Of a stretch of DNA of 64,000 nucleotides, positions 44,644 through 52,707 are shown one piece after another. Position 1 is the first letter of the stretch. Every line of letters begins with the position of its first letter. Source of the stretch: an uncultured Opitutales bacterium (lineage in GTDB: Bacteria > Verrucomicrobiota > Verrucomicrobiia > Opitutales > Intestinicryptomonadaceae); the NCBI GenBank assembly GCA_944389175.1, contig CALXLK010000002.1, positions 62,001 through 126,000 on the forward strand, written 5' to 3'. The notes under the pieces were generated by a model, which saw only the letters and a program-made list of their open reading frames with translations, did no database searches and was not told where the DNA came from. A program made the position numbers and the translations under genes.

Positions 44644-46491
44644 TTACTCCACGGTGACGGCCTTGGCCAGGTTGCGGGGCTTGTCGACATCGCAGCCGCG
44701 CTCGAGGGCTATGTAATAGGCGAGCAGCTGGGCGGGAACGGTGTCGATAATCGTGCGTATGCTATCGTGAACCTTGGGCACTGTTATTATATCGTCGGCA
44801 ATATCTTTAAAGGCCTCCGGGAAGCAAGTTATCGCAATTACCGCGCCTTTTCGCGCCTTTATTTCCTGGGCGTTTGATACTATTTTTGCAAGCACGTCCT
44901 CGGCGCACGCAAAAACCACCGACGGGCATTCCGGGCAAATCAGCGCGATAGGGCCGTGTTTCATTTCTCCCGCCGGATACGCTTCGGCGTGTATATATGA
45001 TATTTCCTTAAGCTTTAGCGCGCCTTCCAGGGCGATGGGAAATTCGTCGAGCCTGCCCAAAAACAGGAAATCGTTTTTACATGCGTATTTCTTGGCTATT
45101 TTCTTAATCTGCGGCGCGGTCTTTAGCGTTTTTTCAATTGTCTCCGGCAGGCTTTTTAAAGCGTTTATTATGTCCTTGCCGACCGAGTACGACATATCGC
45201 GCATTCTGCCAATATATAAGGCTATGAGCAGGCAAATTGCCACCTGCGACGTAAACGCCTTTGTCGAGGCCACCCCCACTTCCTTGCCCGCGTATTGGTA
45301 AAGGCCGCCGTCCGATTCTCTCGATATGGTCGAGGCTATGGCGTTTGTTATTGCGAGTGTTTTAAAGCCTTTGCGCTTAGACTCCCGCAAGGCTTCCAGC
45401 GTGTCGATTGTTTCGCCGCTTTGGCTTATCACAAAAACGAGGGTGTTTTTCTCGATTGGAATGTTTCTGTATCTAAACTCGCTGGCGTATTCGACTTCCA
45501 CGGGAATCCGCGCGTAGCGCTCTATCAGCTGTTCGGCAACCAAGCACGCATGCCAGGCAGTGCCGCAGGCGCAAAATATAATGCGGTCTATCTGGCGCAT
45601 GTCGTTTGGGGTCATGTTTAGCCCCTGGAGAATGGCGGTGGCCTGGTCCTCGGAAATTCTGCCCCTTATGGCGTTTTCTATCGCCTTTGGTTGTTCGAAA
45701 ATTTCCTTTTGCATGAAGTGCTTTGCGCCGTTTAGATCGGCATTTTCAAGCTGCCAGTCGATTTCTTTTATCGTGTATTCTACGGGCGTGTTGCCTATGG
45801 AAATTATGTCGCAGTTGTCTTTTGTTATGCTGGCGACCTGACCGTCTTCAAGGTAAATGACGTTGTTTGCCCTCCCCGCGAATCCGAGGACGTCGCTTGA
45901 GACGAGCCGTTCGTCCTTGCCGATTCCAATCAGCAGCGGCGAGCCTTTTCGCGCGGCGACGAGCTCGTCGGGCTTGTCCTTGCACAAGACCGCTATTCCG
46001 TATGTGCCCTCGACGTGGATTAAGGCCTTGCGCACGGCTTCCAGAAACCTGTTTTCGTCTTTGTCGGAAGTGCGGTATTGGTAATGGTAGGCTATGAGGT
46101 TTACGAGGGCTTCGGAATCGGTCTGGCTTGAAAACGTGTAGCCTTTCTTTACGAGGAAACGCTTCATGTTTTCGTAGTTTTCAATAATGCCGTTGTGCAC
46201 GAGCGCAAACATGCCGTCGCTCGATACGTGCGGGTGTGCGTTTTCGTCGGTTACGCCCCCGTGGGTCGCCCAGCGCGTGTGGCTTATGCCCAGATTGGCT
46301 TTGAACGGATTTTTGCGCATGAGGCCGGCGAGCACGTCGACTCTGCCCTTCTTTTTACAGACTGTCATCTTGCCCTTTTTTAGGAGGGCTATTCCCGCCG
46401 AATCGTATCCGCGGTACTCGAGCTTTTTTAGACCCTCAATCAATATTGGAGTCGCGTCTCTTTTGCCGATGTATCCCGTTATTCCGCACAT
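44644..46491 (-). CDS. glmS: Glutamine-fructose-6-phosphate transaminase (isomerising)
   Basis: A 615-residue enzyme that makes glucosamine-6-phosphate for cell-wall and lipopolysaccharide synthesis. The N-terminal nucleophile Cys is exposed by MCGITGYIGKRD; the glutaminase site has THGGVTDENAHPHVSS and HNGIIENYE. Two SIS domains follow (FCACGTAWHACLVAEQLIER and SQSGETIDTLEALRESKRKG), with the C-terminal KSxAKAVTVE tail (NLAKAVTVE). No glmS ribozyme was recognised upstream. It is on the minus strand before the DTW-like gene. Confidence 0.97.
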   Translation of the reverse strand: MCGITGYIGKRDATPILIEGLKKLEYRGYDSAGIALLKKGKMTVCKKKGRVDVLAGLMRKNPFKANLGISHTRWATHGGVTDENAHPHVSSDGMFALVHNGIIENYENMKRFLVKKGYTFSSQTDSEALVNLIAYHYQYRTSDKDENRFLEAVRKALIHVEGTYGIAVLCKDKPDELVAARKGSPLLIGIGKDERLVSSDVLGFAGRANNVIYLEDGQVASITKDNCDIISIGNTPVEYTIKEIDWQLENADLNGAKHFMQKEIFEQPKAIENAIRGRISEDQATAILQGLNMTPNDMRQIDRIIFCACGTAWHACLVAEQLIERYARIPVEVEYASEFRYRNIPIEKNTLVFVISQSGETIDTLEALRESKRKGFKTLAITNAIASTISRESDGGLYQYAGKEVGVASTKAFTSQVAICLLIALYIGRMRDMSYSVGKDIINALKSLPETIEKTLKTAPQIKKIAKKYACKNDFLFLGRLDEFPIALEGALKLKEISYIHAEAYPAGEMKHGPIALICPECPSVVFACAEDVLAKIVSNAQEIKARKGAVIAITCFPEAFKDIADDIITVPKVHDSIRTIIDTVPAQLLAYYIALERGCDVDKPRNLAKAVTVE

Positions 46492-46528
46492 ATGTTTTAA
46501 AAATTAAACAAGCCCCAGAGAATCGCCG

Positions 46529-46542
46529 ATACGGGCCCGTAT
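46529..46542. promoter_or_regulatory. Perfect 14-bp palindrome between glmS and the LysM gene
   Basis: ATACGGGCCCGTAT is an exact palindrome about 38 nt upstream of the glmS start and about 40 nt before the promoter of the LysM gene. It has the size and placement of a repressor or activator site, but no known regulator matches it. Confidence 0.4.
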
Positions 46543-46580
46543 TGCAAGCTTATTTATTTTTGCAGACTTCCTAAAAATGC

Positions 46581-46608
46581 TTGTAATGCAAAAAAATCAA
46601 AATATAAA
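46581..46608 (+). promoter_or_regulatory. Sigma-70-like promoter of the LysM-parB operon
   Basis: TTGTAA (46581-46586), 16-nt spacer, TATAAA (46603-46608). It lies 33 nt before the LysM ATG in an A-rich region. Confidence 0.55.
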
Positions 46609-46641
46609 AAACGGCCAGAATTAACATAGCCAACCCGATAT

Positions 46642-47211
46642 ATGAAAAAAGTTTTTCTTTGCTTTTTTGCGGCAGGTTTTTCCGCGTGTGCATTCGGCCA
46701 GAATACGGTGCTTTTGGACATGCGCCAAGACGTCAATCTTCTCCGCAGAGAGGTCGGCCAGCTCCGCCTCGAGGTGGAGCAGCTGCGCTCGGAGAACCAG
46801 GCGCTCAAGGAGAGCCTCGATGCTCTTAAGAATTCGAGCGTGGGCGGCGAGAGCGTCCGCGCGCAGGTAGCCTCGGCAAAGGCCGCGATGGCGGCGCAAA
46901 ATTCCGCGCTAAAAAACGAGATAATCCAGTCTGTGAAGAAGGATATCGACAGCCTTGCCATGCAGACCGACGCTGCCATTCAAAAGCTTACGCGGGCCAT
47001 AAACGCCCAGCCCGCGGCGGCGCAACCCGCCAGGACATTCGGGACAGACTATCCGAAATCGGGCATTAAGTACGTTGTCCGCAGCGGCGATTCCATTTCC
47101 AAAATAGCAAGAGAACACAATTCGCGCCAGAGTTGGATTCTCGACGCCAACGAAATATCCGATCCGCGCATGCTTCGCGTGGGCGCAGAAATTTTCATTC
47201 CGCAGCAATAG
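46642..47211 (+). CDS. Exported coiled-coil LysM protein
   Basis: A 189-residue protein with signal peptide MKKVFLCFFAAGFSACAFG. A coiled coil follows (about 24-65, LRREVGQLRLEVEQLRSENQ) then an Ala/Gln linker and one LysM domain (about 142-187: YVVRSGDSISKIAREHNS and a closing LRVGAEIFIPQ). LysM binds N-acetylglucosamine-containing peptidoglycan, so it should sit in the periplasm near the wall. The cysteine near residue 16 lies within the signal and is not a good lipobox. It is cotranscribed with parB 11 nt on. Confidence 0.85.
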   Translation: MKKVFLCFFAAGFSACAFGQNTVLLDMRQDVNLLRREVGQLRLEVEQLRSENQALKESLDALKNSSVGGESVRAQVASAKAAMAAQNSALKNEIIQSVKKDIDSLAMQTDAAIQKLTRAINAQPAAAQPARTFGTDYPKSGIKYVVRSGDSISKIAREHNSRQSWILDANEISDPRMLRVGAEIFIPQQ

Positions 47212-47221
47212 GAGGACAGGC

Positions 47222-48157
47222 ATGGCACTAAAAAAAGCTTTGGGTAGGGGGCTGGGTTCGATAATAAATTCCGGCATAGTAAAGGCTGCCGCGCAGCCTG
47301 CCAAGGGCGCGCCGCAGGCGAAAGCCCAGATATCCGTCGGCGTATCCTCGTACGGCGTCTTCAGGGAGGTTCCCATTGAGCTTGTAGTGCCGTCCAAATA
47401 CCAGGCCAGGCGCGAATTTTCCGAGTCCGAGATTCAAAGCTTGGCCGATTCCATAGCCTCGGAGGGGCTTATCCAGCCGCTGATTGTCAGAAAATCCGGG
47501 GATAATTACGAGCTTATAGCCGGCGAGCGCCGTTTGCGCGCCTGCCGCAAGCTCGGGCTTAAGAAAGTGGCCGTTTGCGTGCAGAGTGCAAGCGACGCCT
47601 CTTCTGCGGCCAAGGGCTTGATTGAAAATCTCCAGCGCACGGATTTGAACCCGATAGACGCGGCATTGGGCATAGCAAGCCTAATGCAGAACTTCCACCT
47701 CACGCAGGACGCCGTGGCCCAGAGGCTGGGCAAACCGCGTTCAAGCATTGCAAATTCCCTAAGGCTGCTGTCCTTGCCCGATGAGGTTCGCGGGTTTGTG
47801 GCTTCGGGGTTGATAAGCGCCGGCCATGCAAAGATTCTCACCGGCATTGAAGACCCCGCAAAGGTTTTGATTCTCGCCAGGGCCATAATAGAAAAGGGTC
47901 TGAGTGTTCGAGCCACGGAGGAGGCTGCGCGGAAGGTAAAGGAGGGCGCGCCGAGGCGCTCTATCGAGGCCTTGCAGGCCGGAAAGGCCTCCGCGGCGAA
48001 GGAGGCCGTAATGCGCGACATTCAAAATAAGGTCGCCTCAAAGCTGCACGCCAGCGTGACGCTAAAGCAGAGCGGCAAGCGCGGCAAGATTGTCATTGAG
48101 TATATAGACAACGACGATCTCAGCCGGATTCTTGAGATTTTGGGCGTCAGGGTTTGA
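47222..48157 (+). CDS. parB: Chromosome-partitioning protein ParB (Noc/Spo0J family)
   Basis: A 311-residue DNA-binding CTPase-type protein. The ParB/RepB/Spo0J core runs PIELVVPSKYQARREFSESE, EGLIQPLIVRKSG, LIAGERRLRACRKLGL and LIENLQRTDLNPIDAAL (residues about 42-145), followed by the helix-turn-helix TQDAVAQRLGKPRSSIANSLR. The C-terminal dimerisation tail is present. AGGAGGACAGGC is a strong ribosome site. ParA is not adjacent, and no parS palindrome was found in a visual scan. It is followed by an overlapping exported protein. Confidence 0.95.
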   Translation: MALKKALGRGLGSIINSGIVKAAAQPAKGAPQAKAQISVGVSSYGVFREVPIELVVPSKYQARREFSESEIQSLADSIASEGLIQPLIVRKSGDNYELIAGERRLRACRKLGLKKVAVCVQSASDASSAAKGLIENLQRTDLNPIDAALGIASLMQNFHLTQDAVAQRLGKPRSSIANSLRLLSLPDEVRGFVASGLISAGHAKILTGIEDPAKVLILARAIIEKGLSVRATEEAARKVKEGAPRRSIEALQAGKASAAKEAVMRDIQNKVASKLHASVTLKQSGKRGKIVIEYIDNDDLSRILEILGVRV

Positions 48158-49017
48158 AAAAGGGTTTTTTAGTTTATTTTGCGGTTGCGCTGGCGCTTTT
48201 TGCGCCGGCTGTTTTGTCTGTCGCCCAGGTAAAGCAGCACGACTATACCCAGCAGAACAAATCAATCGGCAACAAGGAGATTCAGAAGAAGAGCTCAGAC
48301 CTTACGGAAAAATCTTCCTCCATGCAGGATAGGCAGTTTAAGACAAAGCAGTACAACAATACAAAAGACGCTTCCGCGCTGATTGAGAAATCGTTCTACA
48401 TTTCCCGCGACACAAAAAGCCCGTTTTCTGCAGACGACGAATTTTCCGATTCCCGGAAAGAATTTGAGGGCAAGCAATTCAATCCAAAGACGCGCGATTG
48501 GGCGGGTTCGGGAAAGATGCAGAAACTCTTCGACACCGAAAAAAATCTTTCCAGAGACTACAAGGGCTCCATAGACTTTGACAAAAAGACGAAGTTTTCC
48601 ACTGAAAGGGTCAGAGACGCCTACGAGGGCTTGCGCCAGATGTCCATGCAGGATATCAACAAGTACCAGTTCCGCAGGTCCCATCCGTTGACTCCCGGCT
48701 TGAAACACACGCGCGCCGGCGGGTCTATGACGGATATTTCCCAAGAGTCGAACAGCTTTTGGGGCGATATGCTTTCCCGCAAGCGCGTCGATATAGACGT
48801 GCCGAATGCGTCGTTTATGGGAAAGAAAAAAAACGTCGTTGATTCGCATCGGAGCGAAAAAGCGTCAAAGAAGCAACCCGGCATTCCGCAGAATAAAAAG
48901 TTGCAGTCTATAGAGTATCTCGACGAATCAAAGTCGAGCCAGTACGAGTTTTTGAGGGTTCCCAAGGGGATGAAGGCAAAGGGCAGGGCTGTAATCAAGG
49001 TTGAGACAGACGAGTAG
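48154..49017 (+). CDS. Exported Lys/Ser-rich protein of unknown function
   Basis: A 287-residue protein I do not recognise. The N-terminus (start TTG; KKGFLVYFAVALALFAPAVLS) is a signal peptide; mature protein is polar and rich in Lys, Ser, Asp and Gln with no membrane segment or clear domain. Short pieces such as KSPFSADDEFSDSRKEF and RAGGSMTDISQESNSFWGDML suggest a filament- or scaffold-like protein. TTGA overlaps the parB stop, so translation is coupled and the TTG is credible, though no better start is visible. No ATG lies near the signal. Confidence 0.6.
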   Translation: MKKGFLVYFAVALALFAPAVLSVAQVKQHDYTQQNKSIGNKEIQKKSSDLTEKSSSMQDRQFKTKQYNNTKDASALIEKSFYISRDTKSPFSADDEFSDSRKEFEGKQFNPKTRDWAGSGKMQKLFDTEKNLSRDYKGSIDFDKKTKFSTERVRDAYEGLRQMSMQDINKYQFRRSHPLTPGLKHTRAGGSMTDISQESNSFWGDMLSRKRVDIDVPNASFMGKKKNVVDSHRSEKASKKQPGIPQNKKLQSIEYLDESKSSQYEFLRVPKGMKAKGRAVIKVETDE

Positions 49018-49375
49018 GCGGCGCGCCTTGAACGAATGTTTGCGCGTTGCAAGTCGAATTTTTTTATTTTTCATGATTTTAATTCCTCCGGCGAGCGCCG
49101 TGTTATGCCGCCGTCTTCGAAAAGCCTCTTTAATGTTTTTGTTCCTTATCGGAATAGACTTTTCAGCGGTATGGCGGCTGGATTCTGCCGTGCAATTTAA
49201 ACAAAGGCGCGTTTTCATTGATGGGAATGCGCAATTTTTTTTGGGGGCAGACATGGCCGCTTTTGTGGCGCAGAGGCTCTCTCTTAAGTCTTTTCCCCGA
49301 TGGAATGGGGGCGGTGAAAAATGTTGACAGGGAGGGGGCGATGGGAAAGTATGTGGGTAAGTAAGAAGTTGTAAA
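49018..49375. other. Gap before valS without a recognisable gene
   Basis: A 358-nt stretch between the exported protein and valS. It contains one weak plus-strand frame beginning at a TTG (49001) with two hydrophobic patches but no family, no ribosome site and no homologue I know, and nothing convincing on the minus strand. No T-box or other riboswitch could be made out. A promoter for valS is likely here but not assigned. Confidence 0.5.
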
Positions 49376-52069
49376 ATGAGTCAGATATCCAAAGTGTACA
49401 ATCCTTCGGAAGTGGAGGACAAATGGTATAAAACGTGGGTTGAGTCGGGCTGTTTTAAGGGGAAGGTCGACTCGAAAAAGGAGCCTTATAGCATAGTTAT
49501 TCCGCCTCCGAATGTGACGGGAGTGCTCACGATGGGGCACGTGCTCAATAACACGATTCAAGACATACTAATCAGGCGCGCCCGCCAGATGGGCAAGTCT
49601 GCCGTTTGGATTCCCGGAACCGACCATGCAGGAGTTGCCACCCAGACCAAGGTGGAGGCGTATCTGCGCAAAGAGGGGCTTTCGGCAAAAAAGCTCGGCA
49701 GGGAGAAGTTTTTGGAAGTTGCCAAGCAGTGGCGCGACAAGCACGGCGGGATAATCATCGAGCAGCTCAAAAAGCTCGGGGCCTCCTGCGATTGGGACAG
49801 GCTCGTGCATACTCTCGACGCCGACTACTCAAAGGCAGTTTTAACCGCATTTGTGAAACTGTTTGAGCAGGGATACATTTACCGAGGCAAACGCATGGTA
49901 AACTGGTGCCCGGTCAATCTGACGGCGCTTTCCGACGAGGAGGTTATAATGACGCCGCAAAAGAGCAAGCTCTACAGAATGAAGTACGAGCTCGTCGACG
50001 AGCCCGGCAAATTCCTCGAGATAGCGACAACCCGCCCCGAGACGATAATGGGCGACACCGCGGTTGCCGTCAATCCCAAGGACGAGCGCTACAGCCGCTA
50101 CATAGGCAAGAAAATTTGGAGGCCCTTTCCGAAGGCTCAAATAATAATAATAGGCGACGAGTACGTCGACATGAGCTTTGGAACCGGCGTTCTGAAAGTT
50201 ACGCCCGCCCACGACCCGGCCGACTTTGAGCTTTCCAAGAAGCACAACTTGCCCGTAATAGAGGTGATGAATGCCGATGCCACGATGAACGGGCTTGCCG
50301 GTCCGGAATTTGAGGGGTTGGACCGCTACGCGGCGCGCGAAAAGGCCGTTGAGATGCTGCGTGAAATGGGACAGCTTGTAGCCGTTGAGGACTACGAAAA
50401 CAACATAGGCTTTTCCGAGCGCGGCAATGTGCCGATTGAGCCCAGGCTTTCCGACCAGTGGTTTTTGCGCTATCCGAAGGTTGCCGAGGCAAAGGAGGCG
50501 GTTGAATCGGGGGCGATAAAATTCTGGCCCAAGCGCTGGGAAAAGACATACGAGCACTGGCTTGACAACATAAGGGATTGGTGCATAAGCCGCCAGATAT
50601 GGTGGGGGCACAGAATTCCCGTATGGTACCGCAAGGGGGTGGCAAACCCCGACATGCATAATCCCGACGAGGTGTACGTCGGTGTCGAGCCGCCCGCCGA
50701 TCCGCAAAACTGGGTTCAGGACGAAGATTCGCTTGATACGTGGGCGAGTTCGTGGCTGTGGCCCTTTGCAACAATGGGCTGGCCCGATCCCAAGGCGCAG
50801 AAGGAGCGCGGTATGGACTATTTCTATCCGACCAGCGATTTGGTTACCGGGCCCGACATCATCTTCTTCTGGGTCGCCAGAATGATAATGGCGGGCATGG
50901 AATTTTTGCCCGGGGAAATGAAGGATAAAATTCCCTTTAAGAACGTGTACTTTACCGGCATCATCCGCGATATGCAGGGGCGCAAGATGTCAAAAAGCCT
51001 GGGGAATTCTCCCGATCCGCTGGCAATCATAGAGAAGTACGGGGCAGACGGCCTGCGTTTTGGGGTGATGAATTGCGCCCCACAGGGGCAGGATATCCTC
51101 TTTAGCGAGGAGCGCGTGGAGCTGGGCAGAAATTTCTGTAACAAGCTTTGGAATGCGTGCCGCTTCCGCCAGATGAGCCAGCCGCAGGACAACAGCAGCC
51201 TGGACAAGATTGTCAGGAGGCTCGACCGCTCCAAGATGGACGCCGACGACCGCGCGATTATTTCAAGCCTCATTAAATGTTCGGAGGAAATATCCAAAGA
51301 CTATCTGCTCTACCAGTTTAACAGCATAACCCAGAGGCTTTACTCGTTTTTCTGGAACGATTTTTGCGGCTGGTACTTGGAGGTTTCGAAATCGAGGCTA
51401 AACGACCCTGAGGCCATGCAAACGGTGCTGGCCGTCGAGGATTTGTGCATTAGGCAAATGCTGCTTTTGTTGCACCCGTTCATGCCTTTTATAACGGAGG
51501 AGCTGTGGCACAACATGGGCTACGGCGCAGATGGATCCTTCATACAGGACCAGTCGCCGTCGTTTGCCGGCGAGCTTGAAAAAGCCGGAATCGTCGTCGA
51601 CGCCGAAGCGCTTGAGCAGACCGAAAAGCTTAAAGATTTTGCGACGGTTGCAAGGGCCTTGAAGGCAAAATGCAATCTCGGGTCGAAGCGCGACGTTCGA
51701 TTGCTCGTCATGCCCGTCGACGACGGGAACTTGCTGAAGTCGAATACGGAGAAGCTGAAAAAGCTTATCGGCGCGGCATCCATAGAGCTCGTCGGCCAGC
51801 AGTCTGAAATGCCGGCCTCGCTTTGCGATCTGGGCACGGTCTATATTGACGTGCGCGGCAATGTCGATGCGGGGGCGGAGCTTGCAAGATTGGGCAAGGA
51901 GAGGGAAAAACTCGAAAACGCGATAAAGGCAGCCCGCGCGCGGCTTGCAAACCAGGCCTTTGTCTCAAAGGCTCCTGCGAATGTCATAGAGGGTGCGAAA
52001 AAACAGCTTTCCGAAAACGAGGCGAAATTGGCCGAAATATTGAAAATTATCGACGGCTTAAAGGCCTAA
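49376..52069 (+). CDS. valS: Valyl-tRNA synthetase
   Basis: An 897-residue class Ia tRNA synthetase. The HIGH signature appears as PPPNVTGVLTMGHVLNN, the editing domain as TTRPETIMGDTAVAVNPKD and DPADFELSKKHN (CP1), and the KMSKS loop as GRKMSKSLGNSPDPL. The anticodon-binding region and a C-terminal coiled coil (LARLGKEREKLENAIKAARARL) match ValS. Length is normal. A terminator follows, so it forms its own transcript. Confidence 0.97.
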   Translation: MSQISKVYNPSEVEDKWYKTWVESGCFKGKVDSKKEPYSIVIPPPNVTGVLTMGHVLNNTIQDILIRRARQMGKSAVWIPGTDHAGVATQTKVEAYLRKEGLSAKKLGREKFLEVAKQWRDKHGGIIIEQLKKLGASCDWDRLVHTLDADYSKAVLTAFVKLFEQGYIYRGKRMVNWCPVNLTALSDEEVIMTPQKSKLYRMKYELVDEPGKFLEIATTRPETIMGDTAVAVNPKDERYSRYIGKKIWRPFPKAQIIIIGDEYVDMSFGTGVLKVTPAHDPADFELSKKHNLPVIEVMNADATMNGLAGPEFEGLDRYAAREKAVEMLREMGQLVAVEDYENNIGFSERGNVPIEPRLSDQWFLRYPKVAEAKEAVESGAIKFWPKRWEKTYEHWLDNIRDWCISRQIWWGHRIPVWYRKGVANPDMHNPDEVYVGVEPPADPQNWVQDEDSLDTWASSWLWPFATMGWPDPKAQKERGMDYFYPTSDLVTGPDIIFFWVARMIMAGMEFLPGEMKDKIPFKNVYFTGIIRDMQGRKMSKSLGNSPDPLAIIEKYGADGLRFGVMNCAPQGQDILFSEERVELGRNFCNKLWNACRFRQMSQPQDNSSLDKIVRRLDRSKMDADDRAIISSLIKCSEEISKDYLLYQFNSITQRLYSFFWNDFCGWYLEVSKSRLNDPEAMQTVLAVEDLCIRQMLLLLHPFMPFITEELWHNMGYGADGSFIQDQSPSFAGELEKAGIVVDAEALEQTEKLKDFATVARALKAKCNLGSKRDVRLLVMPVDDGNLLKSNTEKLKKLIGAASIELVGQQSEMPASLCDLGTVYIDVRGNVDAGAELARLGKEREKLENAIKAARARLANQAFVSKAPANVIEGAKKQLSENEAKLAEILKIIDGLKA

Positions 52070-52089
52070 CCTCCTTAATTTCGTCTAAG

Positions 52090-52123
52090 GCGGCCCGCTA
52101 AAACAGCGCGCCGCTTTTTTTTT
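52090..52123 (+). terminator. Terminator after valS
   Basis: GCGGCCCGCT pairs with AGCGCGCCGC (one C-C mismatch) across AAAAC, followed by nine T. It lies 20 nt after the valS stop. Confidence 0.85.
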
Positions 52124-52156
52124 GTGGAATGGTGCTTGGCGTGCCTAAAGGGTGCC

Positions 52157-52170
52157 ATAATCATGATTAT
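52157..52170. promoter_or_regulatory. Perfect palindrome upstream of the small ribbon-helix-helix-like gene
   Basis: ATAATCATGATTAT is an exact 14-bp palindrome 90 nt before the ATG, with a half-match TCATAATTAT about 30 nt further on (52199-52208) in an AT-rich setting. This is a plausible autoregulatory operator. Confidence 0.45.
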
Positions 52171-52259
52171 AGCAATAAATAAGAAAAAATATTAAAATAT
52201 CATAATTATTTTATTGAAATATTAGTATCTTTGTGAGAGCATTCTAACCATCGAGTAGA

Positions 52260-52487
52260 ATGAGTACGCCAGTTAACAAGAAACAGATATCTCTTTCCAA
52301 TGAAATATTGCGGGAAGCGCAGAGGAATGCCGACGTGTATTTCAACGGCAATCTGAGTGCGTATTTATCGCATCTGGTCATATCTGCGCGGGAGTGTTCG
52401 CGCTGCAGAAATGCGGACGAAGACATGATAAGGCGCCGCCAACTTGCGCAGGATATGTCGTGCAATAACCTTGCAAACCAGAAATAG
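52260..52487 (+). CDS. Small protein with ribbon-helix-helix-like segment
   Basis: A 75-residue protein I cannot assign to a family. Residues 8-45 (KQISLSNEILREAQRNADVY then LSAYLSHLVISA) have the strand-helix-turn-helix look of CopG/MetJ-like ribbon-helix-helix DNA binders. Two Cys (CSRC-like) occur at residues near 48-51. The ATG follows GAGTAGA. A palindrome upstream could be its target. It could instead be an antitoxin, but no toxin gene lies beside it. The confidence covers its being a real gene. Confidence 0.55.
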   Translation: MSTPVNKKQISLSNEILREAQRNADVYFNGNLSAYLSHLVISARECSRCRNADEDMIRRRQLAQDMSCNNLANQK

Positions 52488-52506
52488 AGTTGCTGATTCA
52501 AAAGAA

Positions 52507-52542
52507 AGGGAGGGCGGGGGACGCGTTCCGTCCCCGCTCTCC
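52507..52542. terminator. GC-rich hairpin after the small gene
   Basis: GGGAGGGCGGGGGACG pairs with CGTCCCCGCTCTCCC across a short loop. No T-run follows on the plus strand, so it may be a weak or Rho-assisted terminator. Confidence 0.5.
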
Positions 52543-52707
52543 CGATAGTTTATGTTAGCGCAATAATCTTATATAGTCTCCGCTCTTTTCGCGATAGCGA
52601 GAATTCTGGAGTTATTGTAAAATACGCTTTTCTAAAATTAATTTAGGCCACTGCAACGCAGGCGCAGAGCGCGATATTTTGGGGTACTTGGCCATAAGAC
52701 GGTTTTG

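Noticed and set aside
46492-46641. Possible glmS ribozyme upstream of glmS
   Set aside because: The gap is short and AT-rich, and none of the conserved ribozyme core was found on the minus strand.
47222-48157. parS sites near parB
   Set aside because: No TGTTTCACGTGAAACA-like palindrome was noticed, but the scan was by eye, so absence is not proven.
49001-49327. A 108-residue plus-strand frame before valS
   Set aside because: TTG start overlapping the previous gene, no ribosome site, no recognisable family and a composition unlike real neighbours.
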